From assembly GCF_000478825.2 (NCBI RefSeq), contig NZ_CP007542.1, positions 372,001 through 436,000 of the forward strand: a stretch of DNA of 64,000 bases. Direction: 5' to 3'. The position numbers and the translations under genes are program-made. Below are positions 57,601 through 64,000 of the stretch, one piece after another. The notes below the pieces were generated by a model. That model searched no databases. It was given only the letters and a program-made list of their open reading frames with translations, and was not told the DNA's origin. Origin of the DNA: Synechocystis sp. PCC 6714 (GTDB lineage: Bacteria; Cyanobacteriota; Cyanobacteriia; Cyanobacteriales; Microcystaceae). Each line of letters opens with the position of its first letter. Position 1 is the stretch's first letter.

Positions 57601-57918
57601 ATTCCCCAGGCGGCGGCCTTTGCTGCGAAAGAAAGGATGCGACCTATTTTGATGACGGCCATTTCCGGGTTAGTGGGTTTTTGGCCGTTGGTGATTGCTT
57701 CTGGGGCTGGGGCCATGAGTCGTTGGTCTTTGGGCACAGCTATTTTTGGAGGGTTCTTAATTTCCACAGTGCTGAGTTTGTTCCTAGTGCCTGTGCTCTA
57801 TACCCTTGTTAAAGAGGCTGAAGCTCGCTTTTTGAAGGGGGAAAAGGGGGAAGATGGTTCTAATCCGCCTCCTTCCTCCGGGGAAGATAATGGGGAGCCT
57901 GTCACTAACCCCAGCTAG
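54667..57918 (+). CDS. RND-family efflux pump, HAE1/AcrB type
   Basis: This inner-membrane proton-driven transporter exports drugs or hydrophobic compounds. The 1,083-residue protein has the family layout: an N-terminal helix, a large periplasmic domain, TM2-6, a second periplasmic domain and TM8-12. The proton relay aspartates are in GLVVDDGILVVEA (TM4). The start MLLSISNVFIKNPVLTTV is typical. The C-terminal tail is hydrophilic (EKGEDGSNPPPSSGED). No membrane fusion protein or TolC-type gene lies next to it, although such pumps need both. It follows the giant gene by 255 bases; this could be its own unit. Confidence 0.93.
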   Translation: MLLSISNVFIKNPVLTTVCTIVIILIGAIALPLLPLAKLPDMAPKQVQVTTNYVGSDAQTAVDNVTTVLERQINGTEQVIYMNSYTDNTGTSTINVYFPVEMDRNIAQVLVQNNVSIAASSLPEVVNRQGVTTQTQSPSVTIAYGVYSENDDQGKPIYDDVFVSNFVDRVLLDEIKRIEGVGSAAIIGASEYAMRFWLDPDALAARDLTASDVLDAIRNQNVQVGVGGVNLPPVTDQQRFQINARALSRFTTPEEAEQIVVKVGEDGGLIRIKDVGRATIGTQNYIQTALFNNAPAVAFVIYQLPGTNALDTANMVKEKMAELQPMFPPGLNADVALDNTLFVTASLEEAVMTLVEAILLVILVIFIFLQNWRTTLIPALAIPVSLIGAMAFALAFGFSLNQLTLFGVILATGLVVDDGILVVEAIEVKLDQGMKPFQAALDAMGELTGAVISTSLVLMAVFIPVTFFPGTTGIVYKQFAVIMASAVAVSTFNAISFSPSMSAILMRRKQASHGPLAWFFNLFNRGFDWMKERYGDVIAMVLKVRLLAIPIYIASIALTAFVYNMTPTGFIPEEDQGYFFMLGNSPAGVSIEYTKDVISQATEIVAAREEVEHVLGMGGFSFLGNDSSKSLFFVKLKNWDERPGQKGSVFGLLAQINRELAQKIPDAQVFAVNAPPVDGLSSTGGLDFYIQNRGGIPLGNFLDYVQQYMEKLRQEPALDPRTVFTQFTFNAPLLEIGVDREKANAQNVDISEVFSTIGTYMGSNYINQFVLEGRLYQVYAMADGQFRSNPRDIGRLYVRSRTGALVQLSNLIDVKQTTHPPILTHFNIYPAVDVQASPAAGYSTGQAMEAMERLSRELFPESIGYAWYGTGYEELQSAGAAPIIFGLAFIMVFLVLSAQYESYVDPAIIMMTVPLAILGAMGAILLRANFMVATKMVWPAVNNNVYAQVALVMLIGLASKNAILIVEFANQAMDLGMKIPQAAAFAAKERMRPILMTAISGLVGFWPLVIASGAGAMSRWSLGTAIFGGFLISTVLSLFLVPVLYTLVKEAEARFLKGEKGEDGSNPPPSSGEDNGEPVTNPS

Positions 57919-58018
57919 CAAGATCAGGGGCCAGCAACCTAGACTAGAAAGTAAAGCCAATGGCTTTGGGGCAACTTAAATTATGGAATTTTCTAGCTTG
58001 AGGGGGAGGCATTAACCT

Positions 58019-59383
58019 ATGGCGATCGCCACTATTAATCCGGCCACGGGCCAAACGGTGCAGACTTTCAGCGCCCATGGTCCGGCAGAAGTAAATGCCA
58101 AACTGGATTTGGCCCAGGAAACATTCCAAAGTTTTCGTCATTTATCCTTTGCCCAACGGGGTCAATGGTTACGGCAGGCGGCGGATATCCTCGAACAACG
58201 GCAGGAACAATGGGCTGCCCTAATGACGTTGGAAATGGGTAAACCAATCCAACAGGCGATCGCCGAGGTGAAGAAATGTGCGCTGGTCTGTCGTTTTTAT
58301 GCCGATCAGGCCGAGGAATTCCTGGCCGATGAAATGGTACCCACCGATGCCAGTCAGAGTTTTATTGCCTACCAACCCCTGGGGGTGATTTTGGCGGTGA
58401 TGCCCTGGAATTTTCCTTTTTGGCAAGTGTTTCGTTTTGCGGCCCCCGCTCTGATGGCCGGTAATGTGGCCCTGCTCAAACACGCTTCCAACGTTCCCCA
58501 ATGTGCTCTGGCGATCGCCGAAATTTTCCAAACCGCAGGCTTTCCCGAGGGAGCTTTTCAGACTTTATTAATTGGAGGAAAGGCGGCCAGCGAGTTAATG
58601 GCCGACGACCGCATCCAAGCAGGAACCTTAACGGGCAGTGAACCGGCCGGAGCTAGTTTCGCCAGCGCCGCCGCAGGGCAAATTAAAAAAACTGTGTTGG
58701 AATTGGGCGGTTCCGACCCCTTCATCGTCCTCGAAGATGCCAACCTGGAGGAAGCCATCAAAACAGCGGTGCCAGCCCGGATGCAAAATAATGGTCAATC
58801 CTGCATTGCCGCCAAAAGATTCATTGTCCAAGCCAGTATTGCCCAGGAATTTTTTCAGCGTTTAACGGAGAAATTTCAAGCTCTCCAAGTGGGCGATCCG
58901 AACCTAACAACCACTGATATTGGTCCCCTAGCCACCCCGGACATTCTGGCCGACATAGTTGAGCAAGTAGACCAGACCATTACCGCTGGGGCCCGATGCT
59001 GGTGTGGAGGTAAGCCCTTAGACCAGCCTGGAAACTTTTACCCCCCCACTTTGCTCACCAATATTCCCCTCCATGCCCCCACCTATCGCCAAGAGTTTTT
59101 TGGTCCCGTCGCTCTAGGATTTACCGTCAATAATTTAGAGGAGGCGATCGCCCTAGCCAATGACATTCCCTTTGGTTTAGGGGCCAGTGCGTGGACAAGT
59201 AACCCGGAAAATCAACAAAAACTAATCCGGGGCATAGAAGCCGGGGCTGTATTTATTAACGGTATGACCAAATCCGATCCCCGCATTCCCTTTGGCGGCA
59301 TTAAACGTTCCGGCTTTGGGCGGGAACTGGGACGCATGGGCATTTTAGAGTTTGTCAACGCCAAAACTGTTTGGATTGCTTAG
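58019..59383 (+). CDS. gabD: Succinate-semialdehyde dehydrogenase
   Basis: This NAD(P)-dependent aldehyde dehydrogenase oxidises succinic semialdehyde to succinate and can close the cyanobacterial TCA variant. The 454-residue protein has MPWNFPFWQVFR, VLKHASN-like LLKHASN for cofactor binding, the catalytic glutamate in LELGGSDPFI and the catalytic Cys262 in NGQSCIAAKRF. It also has FGPVALGF and PFGGIKRSGFGRELG near the C-terminus. The length matches the GabD/Sad branch of about 455 residues. The start ATG overlaps a HIP1 site (ATGGCGATCGCC). It lies 100 bases after the RND gene. Confidence 0.9.
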   Translation: MAIATINPATGQTVQTFSAHGPAEVNAKLDLAQETFQSFRHLSFAQRGQWLRQAADILEQRQEQWAALMTLEMGKPIQQAIAEVKKCALVCRFYADQAEEFLADEMVPTDASQSFIAYQPLGVILAVMPWNFPFWQVFRFAAPALMAGNVALLKHASNVPQCALAIAEIFQTAGFPEGAFQTLLIGGKAASELMADDRIQAGTLTGSEPAGASFASAAAGQIKKTVLELGGSDPFIVLEDANLEEAIKTAVPARMQNNGQSCIAAKRFIVQASIAQEFFQRLTEKFQALQVGDPNLTTTDIGPLATPDILADIVEQVDQTITAGARCWCGGKPLDQPGNFYPPTLLTNIPLHAPTYRQEFFGPVALGFTVNNLEEAIALANDIPFGLGASAWTSNPENQQKLIRGIEAGAVFINGMTKSDPRIPFGGIKRSGFGRELGRMGILEFVNAKTVWIA

Positions 59384-59476
59384 TCCACCACCACTTTCAA
59401 ATCGCTACCAAAATAGCATCGTTTTGTTGATGAAAAATCCCTTTTAGCATGGTGAATCTAAATCATTTAGTTCAAA

Positions 59477-59571
59477 TATAGTCAATCAAAATAACATTGA
59501 GACGACTAAAGTCTTTACCAAAGACGCTTTTAGCTCTGGTCAGTGTCTTACTTTCAATTAAGTCAACTATA
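59477..59571. repeat. Foldback repeat, 95-bp copy
   Basis: This copy runs from TATAGTC to ACTATA. It shares GAGACGACTAAAGTCTTTAC and the following CAAAGACGCTTTTAGC with the copy at 12.27-12.37 kb. The ends form an imperfect inverted repeat. It sits between gabD and the truncated DUF1349 gene. Confidence 0.8.
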
Positions 59572-59616
59572 AATTTCACCACCACTTGAGCGAATGGAGT
59601 TGATACCAATAGGAAG

Positions 59617-59973
59617 ATGACTCTGATGCAATGGCTGAATGTCCCCTCCAACTGGAAACAATTAGGCGATCGCTTAATCGTTAAAACCGCTCCCAAAAAA
59701 GATTTCTGGTGTATTACCCACTATGGATTTATCCGTGACAATGGCCACTTTTATTTCGATACTGTGAGCACCGACTTTGTTGTGGAGGTTAAAATTCGTG
59801 GCAGCTACCAGGATCTATACGACCAGGCGGGCATTATGCTCCGGGTCGATGAGAAGCACTGGATTAAAACTGGCAAAGACTTCCATGAGATGGGCCAGGC
59901 TAAAATCATTCCGATTAGTCTATTCTTTCTTATTCCCACTGAAAAGCCGCCATGGATAATGTGCCATAGGTAA
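59617..59973 (+). pseudogene. C-terminally truncated DUF1349 protein
   Basis: The first 90 or so residues match the beginning of DUF1349 proteins (LamG/concanavalin-like fold): QWLNVPSNWKQ, KDFWCITHYGFIRDNGHF and YDQAGIMLRVDEKHWIKTG. After KTGKDF the expected continuation, of about 80 residues, is missing and the sequence becomes unrelated until the stop at 59973. The end overlaps the 3' end of the convergent dioxygenase gene by 44 bases. This looks like a deletion that joined the fragment to the neighbouring gene's 3' flank. Confidence 0.65.
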
Positions 59974-60709
59974 ATCCCCGGTGAATTCTTTGACCTTGAG
60001 GTTGAGAAGCGGCTCCCATCGCTACAAATAGGGGCAAAAAATGTTCCGGAGTCGGATGGTTCCGCTGGGCTTCGGGGGCAGTTTGTTCATAATTAAGCAG
60101 GGTTTGGCGATCGCCGTTTTCAATGGCGTCCACTAACCATTGGTCAAAACTGAGCGTATAGTCCAAGGGGGCGGAATCTTTGCCATAACGGCGAAATCCA
60201 TACAAGTCATGGGTCGCACTGCCGCTGCCCAGGATAAGAACACCTTTTTGCCTCAATTTTTGCAAAGCCTGGCCAATTTTCCAGTGATACTCTGCATTTT
60301 GACTTGGTTGAAGCGATAGCTGAATCACCGGAATATTAGCTTCTGGATACATTAACTTTAGGGGAACCCAAACTCCGTGATCAAAGCCCCGGCTGGGATG
60401 CAACTGGGCCGGAAAACCAGCATTTGTCAAAGCGGCGATCGCCTGATTCGTAAAAATCTCAGAACCAGTGGCGGGATAATTTAATTGATAAAGTGCTTCA
60501 GGAAAGCCAAAGAAATCATAAATCGTTTGACGTTGGGGATTAAATGTCACCAATGGTTCCGGGGTTTCCCAGTGGGCAGAAATGCAAATAATGCCCTTGG
60601 GTTGAGGAATTTGTTGGCCCAATGCCATGAAAAATTCCGTAGTCTCATCCTTTTCTAAAATCAAACTTGGCGCACCATGGGAAATAAATATGGTTGGAAG
60701 TAAGGCCAT
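59930..60709 (-). CDS. DODA-type extradiol dioxygenase (LigB superfamily)
   Basis: The family opens catechol rings such as 4,5-DOPA using an active-site metal. From ATG 60709 the protein has 259 residues, the normal length; an in-frame extension to 60763 is less likely. The metal ligands are seen in ISHGAPSL (His near residue 9), ISAHWE (His near 45), FDHGVWVPL and SGSATHDL. A conserved Pro-rich LLPTIF start is typical. The physiological substrate in cyanobacteria is unknown. It is convergent with the truncated DUF1349 gene and divergent from the GNAT gene. Confidence 0.88.
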   Translation of the reverse strand: MALLPTIFISHGAPSLILEKDETTEFFMALGQQIPQPKGIICISAHWETPEPLVTFNPQRQTIYDFFGFPEALYQLNYPATGSEIFTNQAIAALTNAGFPAQLHPSRGFDHGVWVPLKLMYPEANIPVIQLSLQPSQNAEYHWKIGQALQKLRQKGVLILGSGSATHDLYGFRRYGKDSAPLDYTLSFDQWLVDAIENGDRQTLLNYEQTAPEAQRNHPTPEHFLPLFVAMGAASQPQGQRIHRGFTYGTLSMAAFQWE

Positions 60710-60865
60710 AGGGTATCGAGAATAAATTCCCAGCAAGGAACATGGAAGAGCTGATGAGGGCAATTAATTTTGCCCCATTTAGATATTTTACCGCCGGAAT
60801 ATTTGATCCCAGCCCTTCGGCAACCTGGAAATGGAGCACAGTCTCCTCGGAGTAAAAAATTTTTG

Positions 60866-60871
60866 TATAAT
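60866..60871 (+). promoter_or_regulatory. Candidate -10 box for the GNAT gene
   Basis: A perfect TATAAT, preceded by TTTTTG, lies 35 bases before ATG 60906. No convincing -35 box is visible, so this is a weak call. Confidence 0.4.
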
Positions 60872-60905
60872 TCCGGGAACGGTATTATTTCCTTACCCCG
60901 CCTGA

Positions 60906-61490
60906 ATGGTTAAGTCCGCATCTACTCCTCTCCTATCCATTGCAATTCGTGCGGCCACAGTGGAAGACATCCCGCCCCTGGCTAATCTATTGCTCAAAAG
61001 TTTCCATCCACCCCAAAATTGGCTAATGTGGAGCTATCCCTTCTTGCGGTTGGGCATCAGTGAAGATTTGCGACTACGGATGCGGAATGGGGACAGTGCT
61101 TACCACTGTTTGATCGCAGTCAACTCCGACAATGGAGAAATCATCGGCACTGCGGAAGTTTCCCTCAAGCACTGGTTTACCCGGCCCAAAACCACCGCCT
61201 ACATCTCCAACCTGGCCGTTAGTCCCCAACACCGTCGCCTGGGCATCGCTAAGCAGTTAATTCAAAAATGTGAAGCCATCGCCGATCAATGGCAATGCGG
61301 CCGCCTTAGTCTCCATGTGATGGAAAATAACCTAGGGGCCCAAAATCTCTATCAAACCCTGGGATTTATCTACCAAGAGGCGGAATGGAGTTGGCGGGCC
61401 TGGCTATGGCAAAAACCCCGGCGTTTACTATGGGAAAAAATTCTCACTACGGAAGTTCTTTGTCCCACCCCCATTCACCAAAGCCCCTGA
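60906..61490 (+). CDS. GNAT-family N-acetyltransferase
   Basis: The 194-residue protein carries the GNAT fold. After an N-terminal segment (AIRAATVEDIPPLANLL) comes the acetyl-CoA binding motif A, NLAVSPQHRRLGIAKQLIQKC, with the Q/RxxGxG/A pattern in QHRRLGIA. Motif B lies in LHVMENNLGAQNLYQTLGF. The substrate is not known. The gene ends with TGA whose last base is the A of the next gene's ATG (TGATG), so the two are coupled. Confidence 0.88.
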   Translation: MVKSASTPLLSIAIRAATVEDIPPLANLLLKSFHPPQNWLMWSYPFLRLGISEDLRLRMRNGDSAYHCLIAVNSDNGEIIGTAEVSLKHWFTRPKTTAYISNLAVSPQHRRLGIAKQLIQKCEAIADQWQCGRLSLHVMENNLGAQNLYQTLGFIYQEAEWSWRAWLWQKPRRLLWEKILTTEVLCPTPIHQSP

Positions 61491-61924
61491 TGACTCCCGC
61501 CGAGGCACTGTTGGGGCATCTGCAAAATAAGCAATGCCTGGTGATCAATCCCCGTCGCCGCAATGGGGTCATTTTGATCAAGCCCTACCACGCTGAATTT
61601 GCCGGCCCTGGCGCTTTTGTCGGGGGAGATTTAGACGAGGATGTAACCCTCTGTTATCCGGTAGGCAATCTCTCTTGGTTGCCCTCTGCTTCCCCCACCG
61701 AACAAATTAAGGCCTATCTAATCCGTCGACAATGGACTGTACTACTCAAACAAATTGTCGATAATCCCATTCCCATGGAAAGGGCCCAAGTAATTCTCAA
61801 TCAGTTAGAAAATTGGTTCGATGACCGCACCGTTGCTTTTCTACCGGATTCCGCCGTGGCTTCCCTAGTGGGGGTTCTTCCTTCTACGGTAAGGGGCGCT
61901 CGTCCCAATGCCACAGTTTTTTAG
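61490..61924 (+). CDS. Small conserved cyanobacterial protein, function unknown
   Basis: The 144-residue protein starts at the ATG that overlaps the GNAT stop. A longer in-frame start at 61385 lies inside the GNAT gene and was rejected. It is soluble and has no recognised motif, though segments such as NPRRRNGVILIKPYHAEFAGPGAF and SAVASLVGVLPSTVRGARP look conserved in style. No membrane helix is visible. The overlap suggests cotranscription with the acetyltransferase. Confidence 0.65.
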   Translation: MTPAEALLGHLQNKQCLVINPRRRNGVILIKPYHAEFAGPGAFVGGDLDEDVTLCYPVGNLSWLPSASPTEQIKAYLIRRQWTVLLKQIVDNPIPMERAQVILNQLENWFDDRTVAFLPDSAVASLVGVLPSTVRGARPNATVF

Positions 61925-62509
61925 GCGCAGGTCAAGGGGCAACTTTAGCCACTGACAAACATGGCAATGAAAATAATTATTGTTATCATCAATGGTGCCA
62001 TAGAGCCGCGCTCTACCTCCGAATTTGAGGGGTTTTAGTGGATCTTTTGGACTGTAAATGTGATCGAACCAGTAATTTTTCCGGGGAGAAAATATAGTTT
62101 TCAGCCGAATAATTTTGCTTCAATAACCTGAAGTTAATTGGAGGTTAAGGTTCTGTTAAGCAAAGCTTAAGGGGCAGATGACACTTATAAACATGTTTTA
62201 TGAATAAGCTATTGGCGCATAAGTCCGGAGTGGATTTGGGTGAAAACTCTAGGGGACAGCAAGCAATTGGTGGCGAAATTGCTAGGCAAAAAGCTTTTCC
62301 CACAAGGATTATACGTTTTTTGCATCGCTCTATACACAGCACCCTTGGAATTGTTTGGGATAGATGCTAAAATCCCGGGTGAGGAATTTTTTGGTCTTTA
62401 CTTGATCAAGAAAAAGGTTAATAAACTAAGTTTCAACTACGATTGAATTTATCAATTTGTCAGTTGTGACTAGCTTGATTACTGTCATCGGTGTGAGGAT
62501 CCCCTTGTT
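61925..62509. other. Intergenic region upstream of the porin gene
   Basis: This 585-base region holds no gene that I can defend. A reading frame at 62240-62446 has no family resemblance and no ribosome binding site. A GAGGAT box lies about 9 bases before the porin ATG and an imperfect palindrome (ATAAACATGTTTTAT) near 62186 could be regulatory. AT content is high between 62160 and 62460. Confidence 0.45.
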
Positions 62510-64000
62510 ATGAATAAGTTAACCAGTCATTTACTGAAGCTGTTTCCGTTGGCCCTAGGTAGCTCCTTGGCCGTTGTTCCTGGCGCCATGGCCCAGTCCA
62601 CAGGTGAGTTGGCTACCCCTGGAGATTTCCCCAAAATTAATTATCAGGGTGACAGTCTGGAACTGATGCGTCGTCGTCAGAATGCCGGCACCTTCAATGC
62701 GGCTACCCCAGATATCACCGATATGTCCCAGGTGACCAGTGTGTCCGAGTTGCGGGATGTGCAACCCACCGCCTGGGCCTATGAAGCATTGAAAAGTTTG
62801 GTAGAACGCTACGGTTGTATTGTCGGTTACCCCGACCGGACTTTCCGGGGTGATCGGGCTCTATCCCGTTGGGAATTTGCCGCTGGTTTAAACGCCTGTA
62901 TGAACGTAATGGAGCGTTTAATCCAGGAGAACGTGGCGGTTTTACGGGAAGACATTGATAAACTCAAGCGCTTAATGCAAGAGTTTGAAGCTGAATTGGC
63001 CGCCCTCGGCGCCCGCATTGATAACCTGGAAACTCGTACTTCCTTCCTAGAAGATCACCAATTTTCCACCACCACCAAGCTGAATGGGGTCGCCGTTTTT
63101 GCTTTGGTTGACCAGTGGGGTGGGGACAAAGCTGTGGATTGGCGGCAACAGGACAATATTGACAACTTTGGGGCGGCGGCCCCCGCTCCCGTGGAAGAAA
63201 ATGCGACCCTCTCCAGTCGGGTTCGTTTAAACTTCGACACCAGCTTTACCGGTAAAGACTTACTGCGTACCCGTTTGCAGGCTGGCAGTGTACCCAACTT
63301 GTCTGGTCCCACCGGTACCAACATGGCCCGTCTTGCCTTTGACGGTTCCAGCCCGGACAATAACGTTGACATCAACAAATTGTTCTATCGCTTTCCCATG
63401 GGCAACCTGACCACCTGGATTGGGGGTGTGGGATTAGCGTTGGATGACGTATTTAAAACCTACAATCCCTATCTGGAAAGTGGAGACAGCGGTGCATTGA
63501 GCCGCTTTAGCCGCTATAATCCCTTCGTAAACCGGGGTCCTGAGGGAACTGGTGGGGCGTTGCGCTATAAATTCAATGACATTTTCACCGTCAGTGCCGC
63601 TTACTTGGCTGACACCGCCCAATCCAGCAACCCCTCCGATGATGTTTTTGAGAGCCCCAATGGAAGAAACACTTTCAAAAGTGGTAATGGCTTCTTGAAT
63701 GGTAGCTATAGCACAGGGGTTCAGTTTGATATCAAACCAGTTGATAACTTCAGCTTTGGTATTTCTTACTTGCACAAGTACTACAGCCAAGGTGATGTTA
63801 ACTTGACCGGTAGCACCGGTAGCCGCATTGCCAGTAATCCCTTCTACCAGGCGGCCACTACCATGGATACCTATAACCTCCAAGCTACCTGGCAGATCAC
63901 CGACAAGTTTAATCTTTCCGGTTGGTTTGGTTACGCCAATGCCACAGCCCAAGGTTTCAACACCGGCAATAATCCCCAAAATCGTGATGGTTTAGGCGCT
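62510..64000 (+). CDS. SLH-domain OprB-type porin, 3' end outside window
   Basis: This outer-membrane protein should form pores for small solutes. The first 497 codons are visible and the frame remains open at the window end. A signal peptide with GAMAQ (about residues 26-30) is followed by an SLH domain (VSELRDVQPTAWAYEALKSL, GYPDRTFRGDRALSRWEFA) that binds the cell wall. A coiled coil (VLREDIDKLKRLMQEFEAEL) follows, then the OprB-type barrel beginning near residue 185. This layout is standard for major cyanobacterial outer-membrane proteins. ATG 62510 was chosen for its GAGGAT box. Confidence 0.92.
   Translation, partial: MNKLTSHLLKLFPLALGSSLAVVPGAMAQSTGELATPGDFPKINYQGDSLELMRRRQNAGTFNAATPDITDMSQVTSVSELRDVQPTAWAYEALKSLVERYGCIVGYPDRTFRGDRALSRWEFAAGLNACMNVMERLIQENVAVLREDIDKLKRLMQEFEAELAALGARIDNLETRTSFLEDHQFSTTTKLNGVAVFALVDQWGGDKAVDWRQQDNIDNFGAAAPAPVEENATLSSRVRLNFDTSFTGKDLLRTRLQAGSVPNLSGPTGTNMARLAFDGSSPDNNVDINKLFYRFPMGNLTTWIGGVGLALDDVFKTYNPYLESGDSGALSRFSRYNPFVNRGPEGTGGALRYKFNDIFTVSAAYLADTAQSSNPSDDVFESPNGRNTFKSGNGFLNGSYSTGVQFDIKPVDNFSFGISYLHKYYSQGDVNLTGSTGSRIASNPFYQAATTMDTYNLQATWQITDKFNLSGWFGYANATAQGFNTGNNPQNRDGLGA

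Noticed and set aside
62240-62446. 68-codon frame upstream of the porin
   Set aside because: No homology I can recognise, no ribosome binding site, AT-rich intergenic composition.

Overview
The window looks like chromosome of a unicellular cyanobacterium of the Synechocystis type, close to strain PCC 6803. The evidence is the frequent HIP1 octamer GCGATCGC outside the giant gene, photosystem genes (psbM, psbI, ycf4, a probable ndhP), an NblB-type HEAT protein, a cyanobacterial SLH-OprB porin, and local gene groups that match my memory of Synechocystis (pyrH-frr-natC, ycf4-PPIase-speB, RND pump-gabD). Strain identity is from memory and was not checked by search.

Layout. 1-10 kb: the 3' part of pheA, an NblB-like protein, a metallo-beta-lactamase-fold protein, a 40-residue probable NdhP, a squalene/phytoene synthase, a sensor kinase, a lytic transglycosylase with TPR-like repeats, a membrane protein and an IMPase-family phosphatase. 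10-16 kb: HAD phosphatase, truB, a small foldback repeat family, the pyrH-frr-natC cluster, and a decayed MazF-type toxin-antitoxin pair in which each gene carries one premature stop. 16-27 kb: clpB, UDP-glucose dehydrogenase, a penicillin-acylase-type enzyme, tmk overlapping a secreted CHAT protease, mazG, a DUF2157 membrane protein, then a remnant of an IS200/IS605 element (tnpB tail plus omega-RNA-like right end). 27-37 kb: ycf4, a lipoprotein cyclophilin, an agmatinase-family enzyme, an HDAC-family hydrolase, psbM with a terminator, a tandem universal stress protein, a thiamine-binding-type protein, an RluB-type pseudouridine synthase, a YqeG-type phosphatase, a DUF3769 outer-membrane protein, psbI and a DciA-like protein.

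38.0-54.4 kb is a single 5,468-residue gene for a giant, probably secreted protein. It has an N-terminal DUF4347 domain, four 126-residue cadherin-like repeats, 23 nearly identical 106-residue Ig-like repeats each with an EF-hand-type calcium loop, six 135-residue repeats and C-terminal DUF4114-type modules. It is the standout of the window. The repeat tract shows higher-order duplication, and HIP1 is absent for about 14 kb around it.

54.6-64 kb: an RND efflux pump, succinate-semialdehyde dehydrogenase, another copy of the foldback repeat beside a truncated DUF1349 gene, a DODA-type dioxygenase, a GNAT acetyltransferase overlapping a small conserved protein, and the start of an SLH-domain porin cut by the window end.

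Most genes are ordinary housekeeping and photosynthesis genes in short transcription units. The accessory signals are the giant repeat protein, the decayed toxin-antitoxin pair, the tnpB/omega-RNA remnant and the foldback repeats. No rRNA, tRNA or CRISPR array was recognised.
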